From assembly GCA_051294375.1 (NCBI GenBank), contig CM119263.1, positions 21,994,494-22,058,493 on the forward strand: 64,000 nt of DNA, in the 5' to 3' direction. Of this stretch, positions 46,753 through 59,603 are shown one piece after another. The notes beneath the pieces are model-generated. The model searched no databases and had not been told where the DNA came from. It saw only the letters and a list, made by a program, of their open reading frames with translations. The first letter of the stretch is position 1; each line of letters begins with the position of its first letter. A program made the position numbers and the translations under genes. This DNA is from Paraspadella gotoi. Taxonomy: Eukaryota; Chaetognatha.

Positions 46753-49393
46753 TCACACGCTGATGCTGCCCTCTCGTAAAATCTGACTTTCCAATGTACG
46801 ACGTTGATAGTACGGATCGGCCCCCGCGGCACGCTACGGCTGGCCTCGAAAAGGCGCATCCATCTCGCTTCGTCGGTACTCTCGGAGCAAAAGCAACGCC
46901 CGGGCGCCCACACGCCGCCGCCGCCTCATGTAGGGCGTGTAGTCGACGGGGGCAAGCGGTGCTGTTGCTTGGCCGGAGGAAGGGAGAAACCTATTGAATT
47001 TCGAAGTAAAAAAATCTTAATGAAGTATTAGTGACCTCGCTAGACGGTACTATCAAAGAAAATTAATGAAAATTTTTTTAAAAATATAAATTGATTTGAT
47101 GCGATAACGAATTATTGACTAAGTAATTGATTTATTGTAATAGTAATTGATTGATTGACGAATAGTAATTGATTATTGAAGTAATATTATGATTGATAAC
47201 AATACAAACAAGATAAATGGTTTAAAACGTGTGTTATTATAGTATAATTAACCTTGTGTATTCGAAATAAATCGCATACAATATAAAATTGATACCTGTC
47301 CCTGGCGATTGGCGACCAGCAGCATCGTTGCCGACCACAGCAATGGCACGGGCACCTTGAATTCTTGAAGGTGTCGAACTCATGATGGAGTAGCCGGAGA
47401 CTCCCTTCGCCGTGACGATCCAACCTGACGATCGATTGACGAGTAGAGAGATTGGCTTTCACGCACCAAGTATAAAGCGAATATAAAGTTTAAATGGATA
47501 TATATATAATGTATTATAAGCCAAATAGGTAAGAGAAGTAAAAAATAAGAGAAAAGAAAACCAATAAGATAGACACAGACAAGAACTCAACTGCCTTGTT
47601 CCGCATCGTCAGCTTGGCGCCCAAGGCGGAACCCGGCCCACATCGCCCCAACGTGTACTGGAAAGCACCCGGTATCCAGCACGACAAAGGCGCCGTGGCC
47701 GGATATGTAGGCCGCCGTTCCGACGAAATCACCCTCGTCGGGACGATACGGTGTCCGGCATACAAGCCTCCAGCCGCATTGGCAAGCACCCGCGACGGGA
47801 TTTTAGGGCGCCCTCCGCCGTCGACACCGCAGCCTGATACGTTGTGCCGCCTTCCAGTTTCCTCGCTCCCGTCGCTCAGTTGAAGGCAGCCAATCAAGGA
47901 GTCGGGTCGTAGTCCGGTCAGTCGCTGGGCGATGGAGACTAGGGGAGTAGCCCCGGCTGTCCCTTGCTCTTCACACCAGGCTCCGGATCTAAGCAAGTAC
48001 CCTAAAGGATGAATCATTATTTTTTGGCCAATATCATTACGAATACAACGAAACCATAATAATTATTAAATTATTATTCACACCTTGAATCGCCAGCGTG
48101 TGGCTACCAAAATACAAGTCGCTATATTCTGAACAGTTGATTCTTTTCTCGATTACAACGACGATCGTCGCTCGACGAGGCAGCGCCCGACCGTTAGCCC
48201 AGCCGCAAAGTCGCAGACGCGCCGAGCATTCAGACAGCATCGGCCCTCCTTCACGCTCGGCGCCGCTTTGGCGTACACTGAACTGCGCTGTCGCGCCCGA
48301 GAAGCCCAGCGGCTCATACCGCCCAAGAAGGCAAGAATACCTAATTCTCGAGTTGCCGGGCGAGAGTCTCGAGAGGAGGTCGGCGGGAGGGTTACTGACT
48401 CTCGAGAAAGAATCACGGGAACGTTTTGGCGCGCTGAGGCGAGATCCCACCGCCGCTGAACCTCCTTTCGTCGACGCCAGGCTGGACGGCTTGATGACGA
48501 AAGGCGCGACGTTGACACATCGTCCGAAACCCGCGCGAACAGAGATTGAGGTGGTACAGCGGAGGTACAGGTCGGAACCTGCGTGGGAAAGCGACTTTGG
48601 AGGATGATGACGATGGTCCCTTCGCCTCCCGCTCCACAAGACCTGTATTTAAAGACCGTCGCAATGGCAACTCGACGAAGACGGGACCAGGGGTGCCGCC
48701 GGAGCGCTTTTTCTACAGCGCGGTCGCCACTGTCGGCACGATATCGCGCACGCGTCGAACAGACGCCGTCCACTTGCATACACGAAGACATCACACGACG
48801 CCCTGGTATGTCCTGCAGCGCCCGCGGCCTTCCAAACAGCGTCGCCGCGGCCCCGCTAGAAGTAGCACGGGGATTCACGCCACTGGGCGTTCTTTCATCG
48901 CCGTGACGGCGTGGTAAGCCAGGGCCGGCCGTTACGGCAGCCACGCCCCACCCGCCCGACAGTCGGCCAACGGCGGTCGGCGGCGAAGACGGCCGTCGCT
49001 CGTGGACGCCGTGTCCACGACGCGAATGCCCGCGTTCTCGGCAGGCGGCGACGAGAATCGGGGAAATGTGGCCGCCGACGAGGGTGAAGATATGACGGAC
49101 GCCGGCCGGCTTGGAGGACCTTCAAAAAGAAAATTTTATCTTGAATGTATATTGTATAACGAATACATTCTCTATTTTTAAATACGATTGTGATACAAAT
49201 ATTTTTATTGATCACAAGTTAAAGTTTTGACGGTTTGACTTTTTTCTCAACCTGAGGACCAAACTCTCCGCCCTGACTGGAGGAGTGAGGATTCCGCGGG
49301 TTTGAAGATGATATAGTAGAGATTAAACTTATCCACCGCCAGCCACACCAGGAATCCCAACACGGCGTCGATAGCATAGCACGCCGGATCCAT
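46753..49393 (-). pseudogene. ILVBL: ILVBL, frameshifted copy A
   Basis: The same gene as at 59,604-63,272: start codon region at 49,393 (MDPA...), exons in the same order, stop at 46,753. Almost every exon contains several 1-3 base indels. For example the [20 protein letters not shown] and GRLSGG segments appear in alternating frames between 48,900 and 49,110, and in exon 3 (47,590-47,945) the block that should read [17 protein letters not shown] is broken three times. There is no pattern of accumulated stop substitutions. It looks like raw-read sequence of a functional gene or of its second haplotype. Confidence 0.85.
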
Positions 49394-50135
49394 CGCGTGA
49401 TCTTCAAATTAACCAACGGTAAAGCGGTGCGCGACAATTACTCGAGGCTCTTTGTAAACCACAGAAATCACTTGTACAAATTTTTTTATGAAGCGTTAAA
49501 GCTTACAGATCCGCATTTCTAATCTTTTAAAGAAATTCTTTTCGTACCTTCGAATCTTAAATTACGGCAGATAAAGCGAGAGCCAGTTCAGGTTCAGTCT
49601 TCCTTCTAGAGTTTATGAATGTGGTCTTAGTTTAAAACATAAAATATACCGAGCAATCCATAAATTAAATCCAGGAGCACTATTTTCTTTAGAACGAAAG
49701 TGTTTCACTGTCGCTCAATCTCTCAACAGTCGAGTTTATTCCTAAAATTTCTTCAAATGAAATATCTAGCAAACAATTTTTACCTAACTGCTTCCTAGGG
49801 AATCTGAAGCAGTGTATCACCGGGCGTCCAAGAACAGCGGTTTGGAGAACGATGTTTTTCTCCCCGAGATCTTTCATTTTAGTCTCGTTATTTCCCGCGA
49901 GTCATTTTTTCCACGTCGAACATAAAGATCATCCGCGTCGACGATTTCCGTTGACGAAAAACCTCGCAGCGCCGTAAATTTACTCTCTCGGCAAATCAGG
50001 AACTACGAAGTCTAATGAGGGACATTAGCGAAGTCGAACAATGAGAGTCTCCGTTACTGCGGGCGGCAGACTATCGCTGCAGGAAAGCTGCGAAGCTGCG
50101 GGCGGTTCAGGAAAATGCTGGGCGCAGTCTGACAT

Positions 50136-53100
50136 TTAATTGATTTCGTCGCGTAGAGACAGTTTCGTTCTTGGGATGAGGTTTGAAAATCGAAGACTCG
50201 ATCGAGAAACACCGGAGCGTAACTTCTTCGAATGTTTGTTCGATAAAGTGCGACCTCGCTCTCGGGAGGTTTTATTGTTGTAGTTCGTAAGCAAATCTGA
50301 AGGATGGACCTCAGGCAAGGACGCTTTAAACGACAGAAAAATTATGTCAGCCTTTGCTTGTTTTTTTTAAATTTCGTACAAGTTTTGAATATTTAAGCTA
50401 TTGAAAGCAGCTTGCAGTGAGTGTTGTAAAACCTAAGTTAAAGCTTTCAAGAAATTTGCGCCGACTACAGCCATGAACTTAAGGGCTTCTCGTTTTTATA
50501 GTTTTTCCTGTTAACTGCAGTTTTAATTACGAAAAGTATGTAATCTTTTATTATGAAAATTATTAGATAAAAAGCGCGTCAAAACATTTAAATTTCTTAA
50601 CATGATTTGAATGGCAGATTCACGTCAAAATATGTTCCTCGCTTTTGTCGTCAGCCTATGGCTATCACCTTTTCTCTCTTCGTTATCTTGGCCGCGTTTG
50701 CCTCACTTTGTCACTTTCTCCCCGTCTCACGTCTACTCTTCTTCACTCTTTTCTTCTCTTTCTATATTTTTTAATAAAACTCACGGAGTTGCTCCCGCAC
50801 ACTCTCCGCATCTACCGATAAAATTACCATTTCTCGTTCAACCCTGTCTTCTGAGATTGAATCGAAATGATTGTCCATCTAATCGGAATTAGCTGCAGAA
50901 TTTACAAAATCGAAAACGATGAAAAATGTTTCCCCTGCGTCGGCCTTTCTTTTTCTTTCTTCATTTACTTTCCTTTTCTTTCTACCTAGGCCATCTCACC
51001 AATCCTTAACTGTTTCCCTCACGCGCCTTCCGTGACTGGACGCGTCTCACGTCCTAGCGCAGCGATTCACCGGTTTTTTTCCTTCCGCCAGAATCCAAAG
51101 CGATTCGCGTTTCTTTTCGCGCAAAATGCCACGTGCGTCTTGTTGTCAGTCGCCGCGCGCGCCCGCACTCGGACAGCCCGTCCCGGCAGCGCCGCCGCGG
51201 CTGACGCGGCGGGAAAAAACGCTCTTTCGGTGCGTGCGATTTTAGGCGTTGGACACGCGAACGAGGAGAGAGGAGAACAGGGGAGAAGCGCGCGGCGTGG
51301 GAACGAAAAGAGGGGGCGGAAGAGAAAAATTGTTAGGGAGTGAGAAGAGAGAGAGAGAGAAGAGAGAGACGAGAAGAGAGAGAGGAGAGGGAGAGAGAGA
51401 GAGAAGAGAGAAGAGAAGAGATCCAGGGACGACGGAGAAAAGTTCGCGAAAAAAAAAAAAGCTTGCAGCGACCGCGACGGACGAGGACGACGCCGCCGCT
51501 TCAAAACCGACGCGGAACGAGAGACCAATTCCGATCGAAGCGGAAGGACAAAGTATAGGTGGTTTAAACTGAGTTCCTAGGAGGACGAAAGGGAGATGGC
51601 GAATGGGGGGGACGTCTTTCGAAGACGCGGGACGTAAAACGTTACTGGCCGGAGAACGAATCCGCGCTCTTCCACTTTCCTTCTCTCGCTGAATTTCGGG
51701 GACCAGCGGGTAGAGATTTCTGCGTCCCGGCAGTTTTTGGTGCGAGGAATCGTTGAGACGGAGTCGCTAAATTATGGGATCGTCGAACCTTTTTTACAAT
51801 ATAAATAAAGCCATTACAATAAGTTTTAGAGTCGACTATTACCAATTACCGTTATTACGTTCATAGATTACTTACAGTGGAGTCATTCATGCAAACGACT
51901 TATTGAGGGAAAACCTGTCCTCGCTTCAGTTTTTCATTTTCTTATTTCGTAAATGGAATCATATTTTTTTTCAACGATCAACGGACAATTAGTAGACTCA
52001 GGGATAGTCTTTTAACCTGACATTAAGTTACCAAACCCAAATCGCACTATGTTATCCTATGATATAAATAATCACGTCTTCCACGCTTGTTCCCGCGAAA
52101 GCCAATCTCAATACAACCGATCACCCAAAGAAAAGACAACGCTCTGGAATTCAAGAAGAAAACCCCGACGTTTTGCTTGATCCGCAAAGTCGTTATCTGT
52201 CGTACTTCATCCTTCTCTTCCCGTTTTCTCTTATCGCCGAGGGAAGACTAATCCGGGCAAGACGAAGTGGTCTATAACAAAACATGGTAAAAACCGGGGA
52301 TCAGAGAATATAAAAATAATTCTTTATAGTACACTCGGCGCAAAAAAAAGTAGCTAAATTCCTCCACTATTTCTTAATTAATTTAAAAAAAAACATGAAA
52401 AGTATAGCTTTTTTTAATTGGTTTTCAGGCAGTAGAAATCTAGCAATTTTTTAAATTCAGAGTCTGAACGGATCCTTGTAAAATTCAGGCATTCCAATAC
52501 GGTTTTTTTCGATGTTGAAAAAGAATATTTACTACAATTTAGTTTCGGAGCAGAAAGGAGAAAGGAAGATTTTATAATTTTAAATGTCGGACGTTACTTT
52601 AAAAAATTAATTTTTTCTAGTGTAATCATGTAAGAATTTTATTTTCCATCGTTACGAATCATAAACATAAGACTAATCAAAACTAAATACAATAAATCCA
52701 TTAAAATAAGATGCCATTTCCCAATCCTAGTAAATTGCTTACGTGGCGCTGATACACTGGTCGTAGCCTCGGAAATGGTTTTACGAAGAAAAAAAAAACA
52801 CACAAAAAAAAAAACGAGACCCACTAAATCCTATGAGCTCGGTGGCAAGCGACGACGACACGACGGACGAGAACTACGAACGACCATCCCCGGTAGTGAA
52901 ACCAGAGTCATCAATCATTACGACCCATTCCCCTCAGCCCCTGCCGTCAATTTCCTCTCCGAGGCCGACCGGGGTCTAGATGAGAAATTGAAAATGTTGT
53001 TTATTTTAAAGCGCAATGTCAAATTTATAATATAATATTCAAATGTTCAAATACAGCATGTAAGAATAGAGGATCACATTTGGTGATGGGCTCGCTATTA

Positions 53101-54050
53101 CCTGGATATGGGATTAAAAAGCCCGAATCCATGAGTATTTTAGGTTTCCCAACTGATGACCTTTCTATTTTACTTTTAAAAAATTATAAAAAATATAAAT
53201 ATATTTTAACATATTCTTTAAAATTACATTTGAAATATAAAGGTTTCCCGACAATGTAGCCTAATCCTATTATAAAAACAATCATACAATAACCTTAATC
53301 CCCCAAAATTATCCATTCCCCACCTTTTTCGGCCTTGGTAGATATTTATGAATTTCTCATTAAATGATCTCACAGGAATTGATGTACAATCTATAAAAAC
53401 TGGAACATAAAAATATTAATAATTCTATTTAAATAATTTAAACACAAAATATTTTAACAAATCAATGAAATCATACAAAATAGTTATTTAAATTAAGATA
53501 ATAAATAAATAGAAAAGAAATAAATAACTAAGATAGTGGTGAAATAAGTATAATTTTGCAACTTTCAATAAGAAAACATAAACAGCTACCTTATCCTAAC
53601 TAGGTAAAATTGACTGTGTCACTTCAACAGTGAAACTCACACCGCGTTGATTTTAATCCTTACGCATTTTCTCGCATTTTCTTCGATATCGAGTTTTTGA
53701 AATTGAGCCAATCCCCGAAAACAGTTCCGAACTTCTGTGCGGCGGTTCGAATCTGATTCAGAACGAAAAGAGGAAAAACTCGAAAATAGAATTTCGTCTT
53801 ATCTGCTTCGCCCAAATTAGATAAAATTTAAAATAATATTACAATGCCTGATTTGCAATATAAAATTATATTTAGCTATATATGATAGAATTGATTCAAA
53901 AAATTAAAATTATTTAGGAAACGCTATTTAAGAGATGAAATTAGATTGGTTTTCCGCTTTAAAGCAATTCGGGAAATTGCAAAGCCCTCATTCACTCTGG
54001 CCTTTTCTTCCGCCTTTCCGGATGCGCAGAGAGGGAAGCGAGCGACGTTC
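50136..54050. other. Non-coding, mixed composition
   Basis: No convincing exon. Notable parts: a CpG-rich block near 51,030-51,260 followed by a purine tract 51,335-51,422 (imperfect gaga), which could be a promoter region; a GC-rich patch near 51,470-51,620; AT-rich DNA with poly-A runs from 52,300 to 53,950. Confidence 0.5.
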
Positions 54051-54059
54051 CGACTGACG

Positions 54060-54350
54060 CTAGTTGATATGGAAAAAACACCCAGTGCTTAGAAATTTCA
54101 GCGCGGAGAAGACTGTTGATTCTCCTCCGGCACGGAGATCATACGGGGCGGCCGACCGAACGGGCGTGGCGGCAGGCCGGCTGGCGGGAACCGCGGCAAG
54201 GCGTCTGGATGCAAAATGGACAACGAGGGCGGGATTCTGGCCGGTTGAGATGGGGAGGGGGTCAAAAAACAGATGGGCGATGGTCGAAGAAGAGGGAGAT
54301 AACGTAACGGACTAGCTAGAGCTAAAGTACAGTAGACCGGCCGGAAATAA
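54060..54350. other. GC-rich island, unassigned
   Basis: Open frames on both strands (Arg/Pro/Ala rich), no recognised domain. It may be a CpG-rich promoter or UTR piece. Confidence 0.3.
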
Positions 54351-54763
54351 AAACGCAACACATGTTATCCGAAGAAATTGGCTCGGAAAGATTGAGACTG
54401 CTCTATTTTTTTAAAGCTTGAATTCATAATTCACTTAAAATTACTTTTATTTATTTAATAGTTTATCTTTAAATTAATTCTTTTTTATTAATCGTCAAGA
54501 GAAACTAAATCGACGATAACACCTTACAGTTCTTTTTAACTGCGGATTCACCCCCCCCCACCCGCTTATACTAAAATCCAACAAATTTATTCGTCGCAAG
54601 TCGCTTGGTCCTCCAATGTTTTTCAACTCCCCCTTTCTCCATCCCCCCCCTCTTCGCACGATTGAGCGGGATCAGCCGCCAAGCGTGCGAACCGCCGTGG
54701 CGGGCGACGAGGACGCCGCCAGCGCGGCCCGACATCTTTAACCCCAACTAACTCACACCCATA

Positions 54764-54870
54764 CCCCACTGACTTCCACCGGCACGAACTCGAAGTCCAC
54801 GTCCGTGACTTCGTTCAGAGGCATCAACGCGCGCTCGCCGGCGTTCGATCTTCCGCGAGCGCGCGCCGCT
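54764..54870 (-). CDS. Candidate exon, unknown protein
   Basis: On the reverse strand a frame reads ARGRSNAGERALMPLNEVTD then VDFEFVPVEVSG, with a possible GT donor (ggtatggg) at its end. Composition and the GC-rich third positions match real exons in this window. A second GC-rich patch follows at 54,655-54,735. It may belong to the same gene as the PHD-like region at 56,250-57,360 on the same strand, but that is inference. Confidence 0.3.
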
Positions 54871-56249
54871 CAAGAATGAAAGAGTGAAGAGAGAGAGAGA
54901 GAGACACGCCGGTTTGGTTTCGCTGTATTCACCTCTACCACTCACCAACATTCCAACGACTTTACTTATCATCGCCAGGGCTAAAAAAGGTTCACTAGGG
55001 AAGAAAATCCTCGAGAACCGACTGGAATTTTGAGAGCGACGGACATTGAGAAAGGAAAATGGCGAAGAGAGGAACGACTAATCCGCGGACAGATGGGAAC
55101 CGATGAAAAAGAAAGTCAAGTGAGAGTGTTGTGTCTACAAAATGGCTGTTTTTCATTTTAATCCATAAATAAGAAGTAATCTTCATTCGGTGAATGGCCG
55201 TTTCAAGTAGGGGTAGGATTTAGCAAAATTAAATTTTGAAACGTTAAATTTAAAATATTTAACAAACAAATTTTAAAGGACATTCACATTCTTCATTCCT
55301 AAATAATATAAAGGAGCTAACTTTCGCTACCGAGCTTTTGCTTTCGCCATTTTCCTTCAGTTCATTTGATTCATTTTAGTTCCATCCTGTATCGCTTTAT
55401 CTCTCTCTTTTGTTCACACTTAATGTATTCACAATTATAACTCGAAACTGTCGAAGGGGACTGGGAAATATTCTGAAAGAGAAAACAAACGGACTTTAAA
55501 CCTGCGTCAAATTCTGTTAAATGATAGTTCGAAACAAAAATTATGAAAATTAAACAAGGATATGTCTCATACACAATATTCTAAACATACACCCATCGTT
55601 TTCAACGTTAACTATAGGAAGAAAAAATGTGGTCGCCCTAAATCTATATAGTTAGTAAGATTTATTAAGGTAAGCATTCTCTATAACAGTTATGAACGTT
55701 TTTTAAGAATATTTGCAATTTCATATCGTTTCATTACTCGACGCTTTTTTTTTTTTTTTAAATCAATGTAAAAAGTCAATTGCTCCAAATCCTTGTATTT
55801 GAGTTGCAACACTTGAATCTGTCTATAGATTTTCAAACGCTGGTCCCAGTTTCAGTCCATCGACGACAGCACCATCCTGACTCTTCAGCAAGAGCGCCGC
55901 TCGCCGTCATCTCTTGTCGACGAAGACGCGCGCCTCCGGACTCTGAGAAATCCGCGGCGTCTCAAAGTATTTAAAGAGCTCCTAGAAGACCAACGCGCGC
56001 GTCTGGCGTCTCCTCCATTTTGTCGGCGGCACCTCGAGAAACTCTTGTAAAGACCTAAAGATGCCTCCACTGGGCGTGGACATAGTCGCTGGGTGGACGG
56101 GCCCCAGATCCGCGCCCGGCGGGCATTAAGGTGCAAATTTTCGGGAAAGGGGCCCCCGCCGGGGGGTTGCACGAAATGTTTCCGACCCGTCACGGGCGGA
56201 AAATTCCAGCCCGTAGCGGGCTGAATCGGCTGGCAAGGTTGAAGCCGGG

Positions 56250-57360
56250 AGGCGACATGTCGTCGGCGAACGTTCCCCGGCACTCTTCAGCGCCGACGCA
56301 GCCCTATGGCCACACCCATTTTCCTAGACTGTCGGCGACAGGGGGGAAATGTGGCAAACTCTTGTCGTAAGCCTTGTCGCAGGCCTCGCAGACGCAGCAA
56401 GGTTCGGGGGGGGCGCCCGTTCGGGGTCGTTGCACTCCACGGCCGTGCGTCGATGCATTGCAGGGGCCCGCCCTCTCGCACCTTGGCGGCCAACAGGCGG
56501 GCTAAAGGTCACATACATTGAGGTGTGAGGCACTTCGCCCGCAAATCTTTTGCACGCCAAGAGCTCTTCGGCGACTCCGTCTATTTGGCGGCGAGTGAGA
56601 CCGCAGTAATCGCAGCGGATCGGAGAAGCCAGGATAATGGAGGAGGCTGGCGGCGGGAGAATCGAACAGGGTGGGCGTTGGGGGGAGGCGAGAAGACGGC
56701 GGTGGGCAAAGGGAAGTCATGGCCGAGTTGAAAGGAAGTGCAGGGGTGGCCGATAAAGCGAGCGGGATGGTGTGGACGGAGAGGCCGCCACGAAACCCAG
56801 CGTGGACGAATCCGCCAGAAATCGGCGACCCGTGTTCCGTCTTAACTTCCCTTTTAATCATCTCGGCTGCCGAGATCAGTCTCAAAAAGATATGCGGCCT
56901 CTTCTTGCCGGAGGAGGAGCGGCGGCCCGAAGCATCGGCGCGATCGCGCCCGTGAGAAGACGTTCTTGTAGGTCGGAGCCAGAGCCGTAGCGGGCGGCGG
57001 CGGCGATGGAGGGCGGAGGGGGGACGAGGAGGAGGACATGGAGGATAAAGACGCTCGATCGTTGAAGCGCGCGGACCCGCGAAGTTCACGAGCGCTTGCT
57101 TGGGACCCGGCGCGGTTGAACGCCACGGGAAAGCGGTGACCATCAGTGCGGACAGGTCGGGCCGCGGTTGCCGGCTTCAGCGCGGACAAAGTCGTCCGGC
57201 GTCTTCTCGTAGTGGACCGGGGCCGCGCCCGTTCAAGTCGCCGGGTCGCGGACGAGGGGCCGTCGTCGAGGAGAGCGCCGCGGCGGCCAAGCGATCGAAG
57301 TTTGCCGCCATTATTACCGAGCCGGAAATCTTGGAGATTCGTTCCGCGGTTCTCGCCCAC
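56250..57360 (-). CDS. Double-PHD-finger-like nuclear protein, frameshifted
   Basis: GC-rich reverse-strand region. A Pro/Ser-rich disordered part (SSSSSPLRPPSPPPP at ~57,040) precedes EMIKREVKTEHGSPISGGF (~56,850). Combining neighbouring frames near 56,610-56,350 gives, in order, RCDYCGLTRRQ, EELLACK, CGRSASHL, LQCID, VECNDPERAP and CCVCEACDKAYDKS. This Cys/His order and spacing, with EELL.C, LQCI(E/D) and CD(S/K)C(D), resembles the tandem PHD fingers of DPF/KAT6/PHF10 chromatin readers. At least three frame changes are needed, each explicable by homopolymer indels (runs of G or C). Family assignment is tentative; exon borders were not resolved. Confidence 0.4.
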
Positions 57361-57744
57361 CGCGGGAATTATGGTGGCAGTCGCAGGGACCCGATCATGC
57401 GGAGCGCGGATTAGGGGCGTTGTTTTTATTATTCTGAGTAAAGGGGTTGATTGTTCTCGGTGAGGTCGTTTTGGGGGCTGCTATCTCGATCTGTCCTTTA
57501 CGTCTCTTCTTCACGGGGCGTTGGGTTTTGGACGTAGTTTCCAATTTGGCCAAGCTTGATCTAATGCTTTCGTACCTCCATCTCGCGAGCGAGAATGAGT
57601 TAACTTATTTCTTTGCGTCAACCGGAGGGAACCTAAATCCTTGAGCATAAGAAAAATCTCGAGTTCATTCTGCCGAGGCGCCGAATGTCCCTGCGTCACT
57701 CGCCGAATGAGTTCACATCTGCCGGAGGCGGCGACCCCTTCCGA

Positions 57745-57769
57745 NNNNNNNNNNNNNNNNNNNNNNNNN
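57745..57769. other. Assembly gap (25 N)
   Basis: A run of 25 N at the junction between the PHD-like region and copy C of the ILVBL locus. Confidence 0.99.
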
Positions 57770-58415
57770 CAAATGGAAAACACAATAACCAGAACAAGAA
57801 TTATGCTACAAGACATAGGTCTAGCAAAATACTTAATTAGCACGTGAAAAACAAATAATAAANNNNNNNNNNNNNNNNNNNNNNNNNNNNNNNNNNNNNN
57901 NNNNNNNNNNNNNNNNNNNNNNNNNNNNNNNNNNNNNNNNNNNNNNNNNNNNNNNNNNNNNNNNNNNNNNNNNNNNNNNNNNNNNNNNNNNNNNNNNNNN
58001 NNNNNNNNNNNNNNNNNNNNNNNNNNNNNNNNNNNNNNNNNNNNNNNNNNNNNNNNNNNNNNNNNNNNNNNNNNNNNNNNNNNNNNNNNCATGGTAGGGC
58101 GTGTAGTCGAGGGCGCAAGCGGTGTTGCTGCCGAGAAGAGGAACCTATTGAATTCGAAGTAAAAAAATCTTAAAAGTATAGTGACCTCGCTAGACGTTAC
58201 TATCAAAGAAAATTAATGAAAATTTTTTTTAAAAAATGAATGATTGATGCGATAACGAATTATTGATGTAATAGTAATTGATTTATGTAATAGTAATTGA
58301 TTGATTGACGTAATAGTAATTGATTTATTGATGTAATAGTAATTGATTGATAGACAAATTACAACAAGATAAATGGGTTTAAAACGTGTTAAATTATATA
58401 TAATTAACCTTGTTG
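57770..58415. repeat. ILVBL-locus copy C, partial with 227-N gap
   Basis: Matches 59,459-60,036 and then 61,123-61,196 of copy B. The N run 57,863-58,089 (227 N) replaces the segment 59,549-59,776 of copy B (228 bp), that is most of the last ILVBL exon, so its length looks measured rather than arbitrary. Like copy A, copy C lacks the ~1.09-kb intron insertion. It ends at a 10-N gap (58,416-58,425), right where copy B begins. Confidence 0.9.
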
Positions 58416-58732
58416 NNNNNNNNNNCTTTCTCAAGCTCGAGATAAGTCTTCGCATATAATTTGTCTAATTTAAGGTCGCTCATCATTTGGACAAGGAAGC
58501 TCCTTACCCGAACACTAGGGCCCTTATCAAGGTAACAAAGATTGAAAATCGTCAGCGCTCAAAACCAAAATCTCTTCGGTTGATTAATTATATATAACAA
58601 GGAGTACAAAAGAGTGCTGAAACCAGAGGGCCGCTTCATCATGAGCACCAACACAGCGGAACAAGCGCCTAGCAAGTGAGTCGTCCACAATAAGTTGACC
58701 CGGCTTATAATGCCATAAGAAATTTATGAAAC

Positions 58733-59241
58733 ATGACTCTTTTCGCGACCCTCCTTCTCTTATCGATACAAATAATAGTCACAGCAACAGTCAACGTTCT
58801 AATAAGGTGGTTTATGCGCTACAACGAGGATCTTCCTCGGATTCCCTTCGCCCCGGTGGACGAGATTTTTCAATTCTGTCGTGAGGCCAGATTTGAAAAA
58901 AATGCAAAGAATTCCTTGCAAGGATTTGTTGCAAGGTGAGGAAACGTGAATGATCAAGATTTAAAAACAACCCTAACAATTTTAATGGCAGTTAAGACCA
59001 TTATAAGGAGCAGATATGGAGCAGAATGATTAAACGATTTCTGGAAATAAAAATACTCTTTTTAAAAAAAGGCCTTCAGTACTTCAACTTTGCCCAAGTG
59101 TTCGACGAGGGCTTCCGCGCCTCCAACTCCAACTACGGCATCATGGGCGATCACATTGAAGAGTTCTTGCGTCGCGTGGAGGAGGATATGAAGTCGGGCC
59201 GATTCGCCGAGGTCGTCGCTGCTGCGGAGAGGATCGCTTGA
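58733..59241 (+). CDS. Small N-terminally membrane-anchored protein, unassigned
   Basis: Two candidate exons, 58733-58935 (donor CAAG|gtgagg) and ~59072-59241, stop TGA at 59,239-59,241. The start MTLFATLLLLSIQIIVTATV is a single N-terminal hydrophobic anchor, followed by LIRWFMRYNEDLPRIPFAPV and DEIFQFCREARFEKNAK; the second exon encodes NFAQVFDEGFRASNSNYGIM then DHIEEFLRRVEEDMKSGRFA and ends AAAERIA. An anchor followed by a basic/Pro-rich linker recalls ER enzymes such as cytochromes P450, but no diagnostic motif is seen. The ends of exon 1 need one frame correction. It converges tail-to-tail with ILVBL (363 bp between stops). The methyltransferase exon upstream in copy A may be part of another gene. 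Confidence 0.45.
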
Positions 59242-59603
59242 AGAAAGGATTCTTTTCTTTCGTCATCGCGGAGTGATATATACAGAATGAGCGATTGTGA
59301 GTTAAGCAAATTAACTATAGTTAATTTGTGAAACTGTTTAATGCTTAAAGTCATAGTTAAATCTTGAACTGTACAAAAACTAATCCAGCTTGACTAAACA
59401 ATAAAGTTTCCGATTATGAGCTTTTATTAAAATATAAAAAAATCCATTCCGAATCAAATGGAAAACACAATAACCAGAACAAGAATTATGCTACTAGACA
59501 TAGGTCTAACAAAATACTTAATTAGCACGTGAAAAAACAAATAATAAACTGCCAAATAGTTACCAACTATCAACAAAAACGCTCTCGGCAAAACCCTCGA
59601 ATC

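Larger units (their letters stand above)
45564..50135. repeat. ILVBL-locus copy A (direct duplicate of 58,426-64,000)
   Basis: Aligns collinearly, in the same orientation, with 58,426-64,000, from ctttctcaagctcgag to ggcgcagtctgacat. Copy A has many more small indels and lacks ~1.09 kb present in an intron of copy B (60,036-61,122). Confidence 0.95.

Noticed and set aside
48098-48944. Long Arg/Ser-rich frames on both strands
   Set aside because: They are shifted translations of the GC-rich ILVBL exon 2 in the indel-ridden copy A.
58733-59241. Cytochrome P450 call for the membrane-anchored protein
   Set aside because: Only the hydrophobic anchor and proline-containing linker fit; no I-helix, ExxR or heme-binding Cys motif is present, so no family was assigned.
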